56,202 nt of DNA from Parcubacteria group bacterium (GCA_012798235.1 JAAZNP010000022.1:1-56202), one strand, 5' to 3'; shown: positions 1 to 6,241, counted from the first letter of the stretch. Notes: generated by a model not told the origin, from the letters alone. Program-made: numbers and translations.

Positions 1-253
1 AATAAATACCTTTTGTTTTGGCAAAAAAGAAATTTTCTGGCCTATCTTTTAATAGCTTCATTTCAATTAACATCCAAATAATAGCTGGAATTACCGCTAA
101 TTTTAAATGCTCCCAAGTGCTTTCATTAACAGCTGAAAATGTTCCTACTAAAAGATTTTTATTTGACCATTCAAAAGTAAAATGCAATAAACTACCCAAA
201 ATAGTAATAAATATTATTCCTATTAATTCCAGCTTTAAAATTCGTAATTTCAT
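1..253 (-). CDS. DUF6512-like membrane protein, partial (runs off the window start)
   Basis: The minus strand is open from an ATG at 253 to the window edge, giving 84 codons of the N-terminal part. A hydrophobic helix covers about residues 8-24, followed by FSAVNESTWEHLKLAVIPA, a segment I associate with the DUF6512 family of small multi-pass membrane proteins. A second hydrophobic helix follows. A purine-rich AAGGAAAG site lies about 6 bases before the ATG and supports this start. The function of the family is not known to me. The C-terminus is missing only because the window ends. Confidence 0.75.
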   Translation of the reverse strand, partial: MKLRILKLELIGIIFITILGSLLHFTFEWSNKNLLVGTFSAVNESTWEHLKLAVIPAIIWMLIEMKLLKDRPENFFFAKTKGIY

Positions 254-266
254 AAAGGAACTTTCC

Positions 267-422
267 TTAATTATTTTTTAATATTTTCTGTATTTTTCTG
301 AAAAGACTTTTATCGCTTTGGTATGTTAATAAATGATATGTCGCATTATTAAAAGGCTTCCAAATTGCTCCTGAAATTTCTCTATCTTTTTTCTTAGTAA
401 TTTTTGAATTTTTGCATGTCAT
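267..422 (-). CDS. possible 51-residue small protein
   Basis: A short open frame starts at ATG 422 and ends with TAA at 267, 13 bases before the DUF6512-like gene. The product is lysine-rich and contains IWKPFNNATYHLL followed by a basic helix. No clear ribosome binding site is seen. I do not recognise it. Its position in the 200-base gap between two minus-strand genes makes it plausible, but it could be chance. Confidence 0.3.
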   Translation of the reverse strand: MTCKNSKITKKKDREISGAIWKPFNNATYHLLTYQSDKSLFRKIQKILKNN

Positions 423-454
423 TAGAAACCAATGAACTGTACGAAAATAAAAAT

Positions 455-901
455 TTATGGTCGCGAGCTGACATCTTGATTTATGCTATCAGCGAGACCT
501 CTCAAAAGTCCAAAAAGCGGATTAAATAAACGAGTGGACTTAAAATCATTCCAATGGCCTTCAGCCATTATTCTTTCATCTCTATTACTTAACTGACTTA
601 AAGCTTCTTCAACCTTTTTTGCTTCCTGGGAACCAATGGACTGGGCTTTAATGTCCCCAGCAAACATAAAAGAATTAAGAGCGTAATTTAAAGCTGTGGC
701 GGTGCGATTAATTCTATCTAACTGCTCATAAGCAAGATTTAATTTATTGCTTGTTTCCGCCTTATCTTTGGCTATCGTATCTCTCTCTGTCTGACAAGCG
801 CTATAACTATTTCTCAATTCTCCTTCATGCCAATAGAGATATCCTCCAAAAGCCAAAGCAATGACAGCTACAATGGTAATAATAATTGAATAAATTTTCA
901 T
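455..901 (-). CDS. hypothetical membrane-anchored protein
   Basis: A 148-residue protein with an N-terminal hydrophobic segment at about residues 4-22 (signal anchor), followed by a mostly helical, charged region (about residues 28-75) that could form a short coiled coil. The rest is soluble and probably lies outside the membrane. I do not recognise the family. An AAAAGGAAAA stretch lies upstream of the ATG at 901. The gene is preceded by one copy of the repeated two-hairpin leader element (about 947-1062) with its own strong -10 box, so it is probably transcribed as a single gene from there. Confidence 0.6.
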   Translation of the reverse strand: MKIYSIIITIVAVIALAFGGYLYWHEGELRNSYSACQTERDTIAKDKAETSNKLNLAYEQLDRINRTATALNYALNSFMFAGDIKAQSIGSQEAKKVEEALSQLSNRDERIMAEGHWNDFKSTRLFNPLFGLLRGLADSINQDVSSRP

Positions 902-944
902 AGGCCACTAATAATTTTCCTTTTAATTAATTTAATTTTTTAAT

Positions 945-1062
945 TTACGACCTTTTTTATTGTTTTGCCCTCACACCAAATTTTGGTAGTGAGGGGGTAA
1001 TTAATTTCACGAATTAGCATAAGAAAAACACCACACGCTACCCACAATAATGTTTTTCTTGT
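945..1062 (-). promoter_or_regulatory. two-hairpin leader element, copy 1
   Basis: Read on the minus strand. An extended -10 box (TGATATAAT, 1069-1077) predicts a transcript start near 1062. Hairpin 1 has 10-base perfect arms at 1051-1060 and 1021-1030, with GTGGGTAGCGTGTG at its 3' side. Hairpin 2 is 968-995, with outer arms CCCTCAC/GTGAGGG and inner arms ACCAAA/TTTGGT. It is followed by an A-rich tail and AAAAAAGGTCGT (about 945-957). The same order occurs at 2051-2220 (copy 2), and hairpin 2 alone at 2593-2621 (copy 3). It lies in the leader of the 148-residue gene, so a cis-acting RNA is likely. The family is not recognised. Confidence 0.65.
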
Positions 1063-1068
1063 AATCCT

Positions 1069-1077
1069 ATTATATCA
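1069..1077 (-). promoter_or_regulatory. extended -10 promoter element for copy 1 leader
   Basis: TGATATAAT on the minus strand, 7 bases before the first hairpin of the leader element. No good -35 box is seen, which fits an extended -10 promoter. Confidence 0.5.
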
Positions 1078-1103
1078 CAGATTCAAACCTTATTTAAATT
1101 TAA

Positions 1104-1130
1104 TAAAAAAGGGAGGACTTTAATCCTCCC
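1104..1130 (-). terminator. intrinsic terminator after the 142-residue gene
   Basis: The minus strand has GGGAGGATTAAAGTCCTCCC (8-base stem) followed by six T residues. It lies 24 bases after the stop of the gene at 1154-1582. Confidence 0.85.
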
Positions 1131-1153
1131 GATAAATTCGATAGACTCGTAAC

Positions 1154-1582
1154 TCAATATTCATGCTCTATCTTTTCTATTTCTTCTATATTCCTTGCGA
1201 CTAGCACTTTTTTTATTGCTGAATTAATCCTGTCGCTCTTTTTTAAATATTCCTCAATACTCTCTGCCTCAAATGTCTGACTTTTTGGATTGACAAGAAT
1301 ATAACGTATTTCTGTTATTGAAGTAAATTTTTCACTCCTTTGTAAATATCCCACAATGCCATTTGTTTTAAAAAAATTACTTTTTGGATGCGACAGAATA
1401 TAATATATTGCCACTCTTTTTTTACAAGATAATTGCGAGTAACATCCTTCGCAATAGAATGTATGTAAATCCTTTTTCCTCAGAACGCATTCAACCGTTC
1501 CCATTGATGGTCTTTGTCCGGATGTTTGTTCAATTGAATCATTTATTTCTTTTTCTAGCTTCTCAAGTTCTTCATCATTCAT
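1154..1582 (-). CDS. hypothetical protein with four cysteines and two tandem repeats
   Basis: A 142-residue protein. Residues 32-53 carry C32, C44, C47 and C53, a spacing that could bind zinc. Then come two copies of a roughly 31-residue repeat: IYYILSHPKSNFFKTNG (from about 59) and IRYILVNPKSQTFEAES (from about 92), each continuing with a YL(Q/K)(R/K)S motif. I do not know the family; the repeats may be short alpha/beta recognition units. AGGAGGT lies 6 bases before the ATG. It is second in a two-gene operon and overlaps the upstream gene by 8 bases, so translation is probably coupled. A terminator follows at 1104-1130. Confidence 0.65.
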   Translation of the reverse strand: MNDEELEKLEKEINDSIEQTSGQRPSMGTVECVLRKKDLHTFYCEGCYSQLSCKKRVAIYYILSHPKSNFFKTNGIVGYLQRSEKFTSITEIRYILVNPKSQTFEAESIEEYLKKSDRINSAIKKVLVARNIEEIEKIEHEY

Positions 1583-1868
1583 ATTTTACCTCCTGTTCTT
1601 TTTCTTTCATTTTTTTGATCATTTTTACAAAAGCTCGTATTTCTTTTTTACCCAGCAATTCCTCTCTGGTATATCTAAGTTTAGGAAAGGCAAGTCCTTT
1701 CATTGAAATCAAAATAAGGCGAAATCCTAAGTCACGCAATTGTTTACTAATGTCTTGGAAAAATTTCCAGTTCTTAAAACTCTCTTCATCCATATAAAAG
1801 GTCATCCATGTATTTTCTTCGGGTACTCTGATATAAGTTTTCCTTACAGGAAACCAAACAATATTCAT
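1575..1868 (-). CDS. hypothetical 97-residue protein
   Basis: A small, lysine-rich soluble protein with a tryptophan/tyrosine-rich N-terminus (VWFPVRKTYIRVPEENTW) and a charged C-terminal helix. No family is recognised. The Shine-Dalgarno site AAAGGAGGT lies about 8 bases before the ATG at 1868. A promoter candidate is at 1902-1933. It is the first gene of the operon with the four-cysteine repeat protein, and the 8-base overlap suggests that the two products work together. Confidence 0.6.
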   Translation of the reverse strand: MNIVWFPVRKTYIRVPEENTWMTFYMDEESFKNWKFFQDISKQLRDLGFRLILISMKGLAFPKLRYTREELLGKKEIRAFVKMIKKMKEKEQEVKYE

Positions 1869-1901
1869 TTCTCCTACCTCCTTTCTTTTAATGAAATTTA
1901 G

Positions 1902-1933
1902 ATTATATAGAAAATTCTTTCTATTGTTTTCAA
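1902..1933 (-). promoter_or_regulatory. promoter of the 97/142-residue gene pair
   Basis: Minus strand: TTGAAA (1928-1933), an 18-base spacer and TATATA (1904-1909), with an overlapping TATAAT at 1902-1907. It lies 34 bases before the start codon and downstream of the terminator at 2012-2034, so the pair appears to have its own promoter. Confidence 0.5.
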
Positions 1934-2011
1934 GTTACTAAAAATACCCCATTACAGGATATGATGAATATAACATATTTTAAAATAAAAGTCAAGGTTT
2001 CTGTCCTGCTT

Positions 2012-2034
2012 AAAAAGCCCTTAATAAGGGCTTT
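2012..2034 (-). terminator. intrinsic terminator ending the copy 2 RNA
   Basis: AAAAGCCC/GGGCTTTT arms around a 7-base loop (2013-2034), followed on the minus strand by a short T run. The hairpin is symmetric and could act on both strands. Confidence 0.75.
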
Positions 2035-2220
2035 TAATTTTGAATTTTAGCGACCCTTTTTATTGTTTTACCCTCACACCAAATTTTGGTAGTGATGGGT
2101 TAATTAATCTTATCTTTCAATGAATTTTTCATTAATTGTAAGAAAAACACACACGCTACCCACCGGGATTGGCTACCCGCTAGAGTTTTTAAACTCAAGC
2201 TTTGTCCGTGTTTTTCTTAC
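2012..2220 (-). ncRNA. candidate free-standing small RNA (two-hairpin element, copy 2)
   Basis: An extended -10 box (TGCTATAAT, 2227-2235) places the start at about 2220. That is the first base of a 13-base perfect stem (GTAAGAAAAACAC at 2208-2220 against 2138-2150). Its loop holds smaller hairpins and the GGTGGGTAGCGTGTG sequence shared with copy 1. Hairpin 2 (2071-2099) and the A-rich AAAAAGGGTCGC tail (about 2050-2065) follow, then the terminator at 2012-2034. This fills most of the 400-base gap between 1869 and 2269. No plausible long reading frame is present. It may instead be a leader for the 97-residue gene with an attenuator, but that gene seems to have its own promoter. Confidence 0.6.
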
Positions 2221-2226
2221 GTTTTT

Positions 2227-2235
2227 ATTATAGCA
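2227..2235 (-). promoter_or_regulatory. extended -10 promoter element for copy 2 RNA
   Basis: TGCTATAAT on the minus strand, 6 bases before the predicted RNA start. A weak -35 (TTATCA) lies near the expected distance. Confidence 0.55.
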
Positions 2236-2269
2236 CAAAATCACGCCTTGATAATTATTATCCATATCA

Positions 2270-2551
2270 TTATCTATCTTTATGATAAACAATGACATAC
2301 CAATCTTTATAGGTTAATCCTTGTATAATCGAACCAATAAGAATCCCGTATAAAAACGGAATTTTTATATGGAGTGAAAATAAAATCACTAAAAGTATAA
2401 CGGACCACAACCAATGATGGAGATGGATATAGTAATTCTTTATTAAAAAACGAAGTGATCTTTCTAATCTATCGCCTTCATATTTTCCTGCAAAAATTTT
2501 CCAAAACAAAAAACCAATTATTATACCTAAAAATAACAACAAAATACTCAT
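2270..2551 (-). CDS. small two- or three-helix membrane protein
   Basis: A 93-residue protein with hydrophobic segments at about residues 2-18 and 47-65 and a weaker one around 66-80. Between them is a basic, aromatic stretch containing NYYIHLHHWLWS, and near the end is a GLTYKDWY motif. It resembles uncharacterised small integral membrane proteins that I associate with Patescibacteria, but the function is unknown. The leader contains the third copy of hairpin 2 (2593-2621), just after the stop of the HAD phosphatase gene. Confidence 0.6.
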   Translation of the reverse strand: MSILLLFLGIIIGFLFWKIFAGKYEGDRLERSLRFLIKNYYIHLHHWLWSVILLVILFSLHIKIPFLYGILIGSIIQGLTYKDWYVIVYHKDR

Positions 2552-2592
2552 AATATTATTCTAGAATTTCTAATCTAAATTTTATTTTCTTG

Positions 2593-2621
2593 CCCTCACA
2601 CCAAAATTTGGTAGTGATGGG
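2593..2621 (-). repeat. copy 3 of the leader hairpin (hairpin 2 only)
   Basis: Nearly identical to 2071-2099, with the same ATTAATTAACCCATCAC start on the minus strand. It lacks hairpin 1 because it follows directly after the HAD gene stop, and it also lacks the GGTCG box. It lies about 40 bases before the ATG of the 93-residue membrane protein. Confidence 0.7.
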
Positions 2622-2625
2622 TTAA

Positions 2626-3267
2626 TTAATTTAAAAGGTAATTTAGAATTTTATTAATATCGTTATTTTCTATAATTATATCCACAACTCGTTTAATTTC
2701 TTCATCTTTTGGATTAAAAGCTATTGATAGGCCAACAATTTCAAGCATTGCTATGTCATATTTACTGTCACCAATGGCAACAAATTGAGATAAAGGAATT
2801 TCTAATTGTTTTGATAAATTTGTTAATACTTTATCTTTTCGTAATAATTCGACACGACATATTCCTGTGCCTAATAAATTACCATTTTGATCGATTGTTA
2901 AACCATTAGCAAATACGTAATCGAATTCTAATTCTTTATTAATTTTATTGGCTAAAACATCTAGGCCTGCGCTGACTAAAGCAGTAATATACCCCTTCTT
3001 CTTGCATTCTGTAACTACTTGTTTGGCGCCTTCAATTATTTTTGTATTTTGAAATATATTTTCTATTGTTTTTATATTCATTTTCGGCCAAAGAGATATA
3101 TCTCTTCGCATAAATTCACTATAATCTATCTTACCATCAAGATAATCTTTAAATGATTTACTATTATCAACTCCGAAATATTTGTGTATAGTAATCCAAC
3201 TAGAATCTTCCTCTGCTATTACACCATCCATATCAAAAATTACAACTTTCTTATGTTTATTATTCAT
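2626..3267 (-). CDS. HAD-superfamily phosphatase (SerB-like, subfamily IB)
   Basis: A 213-residue hydrolase. Motif I is DMDGV (D12 nucleophile, D14), motif II includes S99 in ALVSAG, the motif III lysine lies near 144-146, and motif IV is GDSKYD (D167, D171). The helical cap between motifs I and II and the overall layout resemble phosphoserine phosphatase-like HAD IB enzymes; the substrate cannot be read from the sequence. Its ATG overlaps the stop of the upstream nuclease gene by one base (TAATG), so the two are translationally coupled. There are no amino acid biosynthesis genes nearby, so a role tied to the nuclease is more likely than serine synthesis. That last point is inference. Confidence 0.8.
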   Translation of the reverse strand: MNNKHKKVVIFDMDGVIAEEDSSWITIHKYFGVDNSKSFKDYLDGKIDYSEFMRRDISLWPKMNIKTIENIFQNTKIIEGAKQVVTECKKKGYITALVSAGLDVLANKINKELEFDYVFANGLTIDQNGNLLGTGICRVELLRKDKVLTNLSKQLEIPLSQFVAIGDSKYDIAMLEIVGLSIAFNPKDEEIKRVVDIIIENNDINKILNYLLN

Positions 3268-4280
3268 TATTCAATTTCTTTAGATAACTTTATCAACTTA
3301 TCTTTTAATAATTCATATTGTGAGCGAGACAAAGGATACGGTGTTCCCCCGCCATGATTAAAAGAATTAGCAAAGGATTCACTAAATTTACCTTGGGGTC
3401 CAAATAATAACTCTTTAGGCCCTTCATATGGTCGTTTAATAGTAAAATCTATAAAATGAGGCCATCTACGATCTCCTATAGAGGGCTTTTTTATTTGATC
3501 TTCAAAAAATAAACCTCGATTATCATCCAAAACCATATAATAAGGCTCTACAATTTCACAAATATAAAATCTATGTATTTTTATCGACGTTTTAGGGTTT
3601 TTCGAATGAGCCATTCCACCCTTAAGCGTACTAGCAAATAGAAAAATAATAGTATCGCCTTTCTGCATATCTAATATATGTGGCAATGCCTTTGGATGTT
3701 GCCTAAAGGCCCAAAATGGATGGAGAGGTTGGCTTTTTAACATGCGGTCAAAATTTTTTACCGCTGATCCTTTGGGCCCACCTTTTAGAAAAACTACCCA
3801 ATATTGACTCTTGGATGCATCGCTTACGCTCGAAGCTCGATAAATTAATGACTCTCTAGATAAACGAGAAATATTTTCTGCAATCCAATCCGAAAAATCT
3901 TCATGATCTATTATAACTACATCTATATTCTCAAAATATTTTTTATCAGTTTTGCCTAAAACTACAACAAATCCCTGTTTTTGTTTAATATAATTTTTCT
4001 GATTATCTTTTTTAAAATTACTAATCTGCCATTTTACTTCTACTGGCACACTGTTCTGCATGTTCTTAAAGAAAATTTCTAAATCAACTCGATATCGTTC
4101 TTCTGTTTTTGTACCTTCGGGAACTATAAGATTGATTTGATAGTTCCGTAATCTATCTGGTAATAATTTCTGTCTTTGTTGTGAATCACCAAAATAATAT
4201 CGTTCAAATAAATAACGATGAATTAATTTTTCATTAAAAGCGTTTCTGTTAATCTTTTTAAAAATATTGATTTCGCTCAT
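3267..4280 (-). CDS. PD-(D/E)XK nuclease with C-terminal PUA/EVE-like domain
   Basis: A 337-residue protein with two parts. The N-terminal part (about 15-135) has a RVDLEIFF strand with D66, then PVEVKW with E81 and K83, and a following strand, GFVVVLGK. This is the D...ExK pattern of restriction-type nucleases. The C-terminal part (about 158-285) starts with YWVVFL, has GDTIIFLFA at 208-216, and ends with DRRWPHFIDFTI. This resembles the PUA-like/EVE fold that reads modified bases. The arrangement suggests a modification-dependent (type IV-like) restriction enzyme. It is not a family I can name with certainty. It is coupled to the HAD phosphatase downstream. Confidence 0.6.
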   Translation of the reverse strand: MSEINIFKKINRNAFNEKLIHRYLFERYYFGDSQQRQKLLPDRLRNYQINLIVPEGTKTEERYRVDLEIFFKNMQNSVPVEVKWQISNFKKDNQKNYIKQKQGFVVVLGKTDKKYFENIDVVIIDHEDFSDWIAENISRLSRESLIYRASSVSDASKSQYWVVFLKGGPKGSAVKNFDRMLKSQPLHPFWAFRQHPKALPHILDMQKGDTIIFLFASTLKGGMAHSKNPKTSIKIHRFYICEIVEPYYMVLDDNRGLFFEDQIKKPSIGDRRWPHFIDFTIKRPYEGPKELLFGPQGKFSESFANSFNHGGGTPYPLSRSQYELLKDKLIKLSKEIE

Positions 4281-4326
4281 ATATATTTTTATATGGCTTC
4301 ATCTATCCTGTCCTTGCTTATTATAT

Positions 4327-4351
4327 AAAAACCCCGTCATGGTGGGGTTTT
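4327..4351. terminator. symmetric hairpin, possible bidirectional terminator
   Basis: Arms AAAACCCC (4328-4335) and GGGGTTTT (4344-4351). On the minus strand it sits about 50 bases upstream of the nuclease gene, so it may insulate or attenuate that gene. Confidence 0.5.
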
Positions 4352-4377
4352 AAAATCTTAATCTTATATAAAACCAA

Positions 4378-4516
4378 TAAACTCCTTTTTATAACAAAAT
4401 CATCTTTCTTATTTGGGGAATATCTTTTATTCTCATAAATTTGAGGTTAAATTTATCCCCACCGTTTTCACTCTCTATTTTACCACTGTTTTAGAGGATT
4501 TTCAATAAGGAGTTTA
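4378..4516. repeat. nested inverted repeats in a non-coding gap
   Basis: Outer arms TAAACTCCTT (4378-4387) and AAGGAGTTTA (4507-4516), a middle GGGG/CCCC pair (4415-4418 and 4457-4460), and an inner 8-base stem ATAAATTT/AAATTTAT (4435-4442 and 4449-4456). No gene is seen in the gap 4281-4567. It may be a folded RNA or the remains of a small mobile element. Confidence 0.4.
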
Positions 4517-4521
4517 ATAAT

Positions 4522-4551
4522 AAAAAAACCCGCCTCAATGCATGGGCGGGT
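4522..4551 (-). terminator. intrinsic terminator after the 102-residue membrane protein
   Basis: Minus strand: ACCCGCC/GGCGGGT stem (4545-4551 with 4528-4534) and a run of T residues. It starts 17 bases after the stop at 4568. Confidence 0.85.
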
Positions 4552-4567
4552 CAAAAATGGCAAACGG

Positions 4568-4876
4568 TTATTTATAAGCAAATGCTGATCTAAAATTTAG
4601 AACAATTGCTATGAAATTTAGAATAACTGCTAACCAATATACAGATAATATTGATTTAGAAGTTCCGTTTCCGACTGATACCCCTATTAGAAAAGTTTGA
4701 ATAACAAGAATTACCATAAGCAATATCGCGATGCAAAATGCAATTTTGGGCAAATGATTTGTTCTTTGATACTCATTCCCTAGAATAAGTATGTATCCAA
4801 AAACAGAAATTAGCACCAGAAATCCAGCAGTAAGTGCACAAATACCAATAATATATCTTATCATGTCTTCCATCAT
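4568..4876 (-). CDS. small membrane protein, three predicted helices
   Basis: A 102-residue hydrophobic protein with helices at about 8-32, 43-66 and 76-96. No motif is recognised. AGGAGG lies 7 bases before the first ATG. Upstream is a very good promoter (TTGACA, 17 bases, TATTAT at 4963-4991) and downstream a strong terminator, so it is a single-gene unit and probably well expressed. Function unknown. Confidence 0.65.
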   Translation of the reverse strand: MMEDMIRYIIGICALTAGFLVLISVFGYILILGNEYQRTNHLPKIAFCIAILLMVILVIQTFLIGVSVGNGTSKSILSVYWLAVILNFIAIVLNFRSAFAYK

Positions 4877-4962
4877 TTCTAACCTCCTTTTTTTATTTTT
4901 TTTATATATAAAAAATGAAAATTGCTTTTTTAGTGCTTTTTTAAAGAACTAATGATTATATA

Positions 4963-4991
4963 ATAATATCATAATTAAAAGAAAATGTCAA
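4963..4991 (-). promoter_or_regulatory. consensus-type promoter for the 102-residue gene
   Basis: Minus strand: consensus TTGACA -35 (4986-4991), a 17-base spacer, and extended -10 TGATATTAT (TATTAT at 4963-4968). The leader is about 80 bases. Confidence 0.7.
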
Positions 4992-5004
4992 TAAGAAAGA
5001 GTTT

Positions 5005-5034
5005 AAAAAAACGGCCTGCCAGCAAAGGCAGGCC
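5005..5034 (-). terminator. intrinsic terminator after the 152-residue exported protein
   Basis: GGCCTGCC/GGCAGGCC 8-base stem with a 6-base loop, followed on the minus strand by a T run. It lies 17 bases after the stop at 5051. Confidence 0.9.
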
Positions 5035-5050
5035 GCTTTTAGGAATCAAT

Positions 5051-5509
5051 TTATGATTGTAAGGCTGTACAATAAGTGCCTTCTAATTGAACCTGGGTTT
5101 CTTTGGCAGAACCAGTATCTTGACCAAAGAAATGTTTAAAGGTATCTCCAGAAATTGAAGTCAGCGGCACTTTACAATCAAGCCCTGCCATAAGTGTCCC
5201 ATCAGCATTTAAAACTTTGAAACTATAATGACATTTGCCAGCCTCTTCTCCGAAAACAGTAATAACATACTTGGAACCTGGAGTAGTAAAATCCATTTTA
5301 AATTCCGTTGGTTTACAATTTAAGAAATTAGAAGATAAACAACTAGAATCATTGGCACAGTTTACTGGAACCAGATTGGCAACATTAGTGGTGGTAGTTT
5401 CCCCTGGCTTAAGATTAGTGCCTGATTTCTTAGGCAACAGGAAGTAAATAAGTACAATCAGAACAAGGACGATTAAGGCAATAATGATAGTTTTGGTTGT
5501 TTTATTCAT
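5051..5509 (-). CDS. exported, cysteine-rich hypothetical protein
   Basis: A 152-residue protein with a short basic N-terminus and one hydrophobic segment (about 8-26), then a threonine-rich linker (GETTTTNVANL) and a soluble domain with six or so cysteines that could form disulfides outside the cell. ATG 5509 is chosen because the longer frame would run through the inverted repeat at 5547-5616 and adds a sequence unlike a leader. No family is recognised. The 5' leader has AAAAAGGGTCGA, the same box seen in the copies of the leader element. Confidence 0.65.
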   Translation of the reverse strand: MNKTTKTIIIALIVLVLIVLIYFLLPKKSGTNLKPGETTTTNVANLVPVNCANDSSCLSSNFLNCKPTEFKMDFTTPGSKYVITVFGEEAGKCHYSFKVLNADGTLMAGLDCKVPLTSISGDTFKHFFGQDTGSAKETQVQLEGTYCTALQS

Positions 5510-5546
5510 AAATTTGAAATTATGTAATTTATTATCGACCCTTTTT

Positions 5547-5616
5547 ATCCCACACCTTTTTAAGATAAACGCCAAAGGCATATTTTGACGAAGTCTATCT
5601 TAAAAAGGTGCGGGAT
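5547..5616 (-). repeat. 21-base inverted repeat in the leader of the 152-residue gene
   Basis: Arms 5547-5567 and 5596-5616 pair with one G-U, around a 28-base loop. On the minus strand the hairpin ends in GGTGTGGG and is followed by ATAAAAAGGGTCG, matching the 3' side of hairpin 2 and tail of copies 1 and 2. It may be a divergent relative of that element. Confidence 0.6.
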
Positions 5617-5634
5617 TTAATAAATTTGATGGAT

Positions 5635-5757
5635 TTAATTTTGATTTTTAGATTTTTTGGGTTTTTTAATTTTGCGGATAGCAAATTTGTGCTGTTCGTT
5701 ACTTAAACGAGGTGGTTTTCTTAAAGGAAGAAAATTGGTTTTATGAGGATTTTTCAT
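5635..5757 (-). CDS. possible 40-residue basic protein
   Basis: ATG 5757 to TAA 5635. The product is rich in lysine, arginine and proline (LPLRKPPRLS, then IRKIKKPKKSK). It starts 6 bases after the TspO stop, which would allow translation by coupling. No family is recognised; its basic charge would suit RNA binding, but this is only inference. Confidence 0.4.
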   Translation of the reverse strand: MKNPHKTNFLPLRKPPRLSNEQHKFAIRKIKKPKKSKNQN

Positions 5758-5763
5758 AGTAAT

Positions 5764-6237
5764 TTAATTAAGCAGCCACACTGCACAATTTAAAATTGAA
5801 GCGAAACTAACCCAAAGGATATAAGGAACCAAAAGCAAACCAGCAGTTCGGTGAATTTTATAGAATTTAATGAGAGTAACGAGAATAAAAATCCACAAAA
5901 CAATAATCTCAAAAAAGGCTAATTGAGGATTGTGCAGACCGAAAAAAATAATCGACCAGAGCGAGTTTAAGATCAATTGGACAAAATAAAAAATTAGAGC
6001 ACCTTTTACTTCAGAATGCTCTCGTTTTTGATACACCAAAAAAGCAGCTACAGCCATCAAAACAAAAAGAATGGTCCAAACTGGTGCAAAAAGCCAATTC
6101 GGCGGAGCAAAAGATGGTTTGGTCAAAGTGCGATACCAAGAAGCAATATTGGGGGTAGTAAATGACGACCCGATAAAGGCAGCGACAAAAGTAATCAGTA
6201 AAAAACCTAATAAAGGAATAATTTTTTGTTTAATCAT
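5764..6237 (-). CDS. tspO: TspO/MBR family membrane protein
   Basis: A 157-residue protein with five predicted helices, the full family length. Typical motifs are present: WYRTLTKPSFAPPNWLFAPVW near residues 34-54 and LNSLWSIIFFGLHNP near 90-104, with the conserved tryptophans. TspO proteins sit in the membrane and bind porphyrins and related ligands; the bacterial roles are linked to stress and tetrapyrrole handling. No heme genes are visible nearby. It lies directly after the methyltransferase gene (4-base gap), so the two are probably co-transcribed. Confidence 0.92.
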   Translation of the reverse strand: MIKQKIIPLLGFLLITFVAAFIGSSFTTPNIASWYRTLTKPSFAPPNWLFAPVWTILFVLMAVAAFLVYQKREHSEVKGALIFYFVQLILNSLWSIIFFGLHNPQLAFFEIIVLWIFILVTLIKFYKIHRTAGLLLVPYILWVSFASILNCAVWLLN

Positions 6238-6241
6238 AGTT

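Noticed and set aside
18..281. Plus-strand open frame of 87 codons
   Set aside because: It is the opposite-strand shadow of the DUF6512-like gene, which has a ribosome binding site and family-like sequence.
960..1030. Copy 1 of hairpin 2 read as a 26-residue protein (MLIREINY...)
   Set aside because: Copies 2 and 3 have an in-frame TAA at the same place, while the hairpin is kept; conservation is better explained by RNA structure.
4440..4500. GTGG/GTGGGG runs resembling MraZ-type operator repeats
   Set aside because: The spacing (15 and 9 bases) does not match the regular spacing of MraZ boxes, and no mraZ or mur genes are near.
5510..5581. Longer start for the exported 152-residue protein
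   Set aside because: It would run through one arm of the 21-base inverted repeat and place 24 extra residues before the signal anchor.
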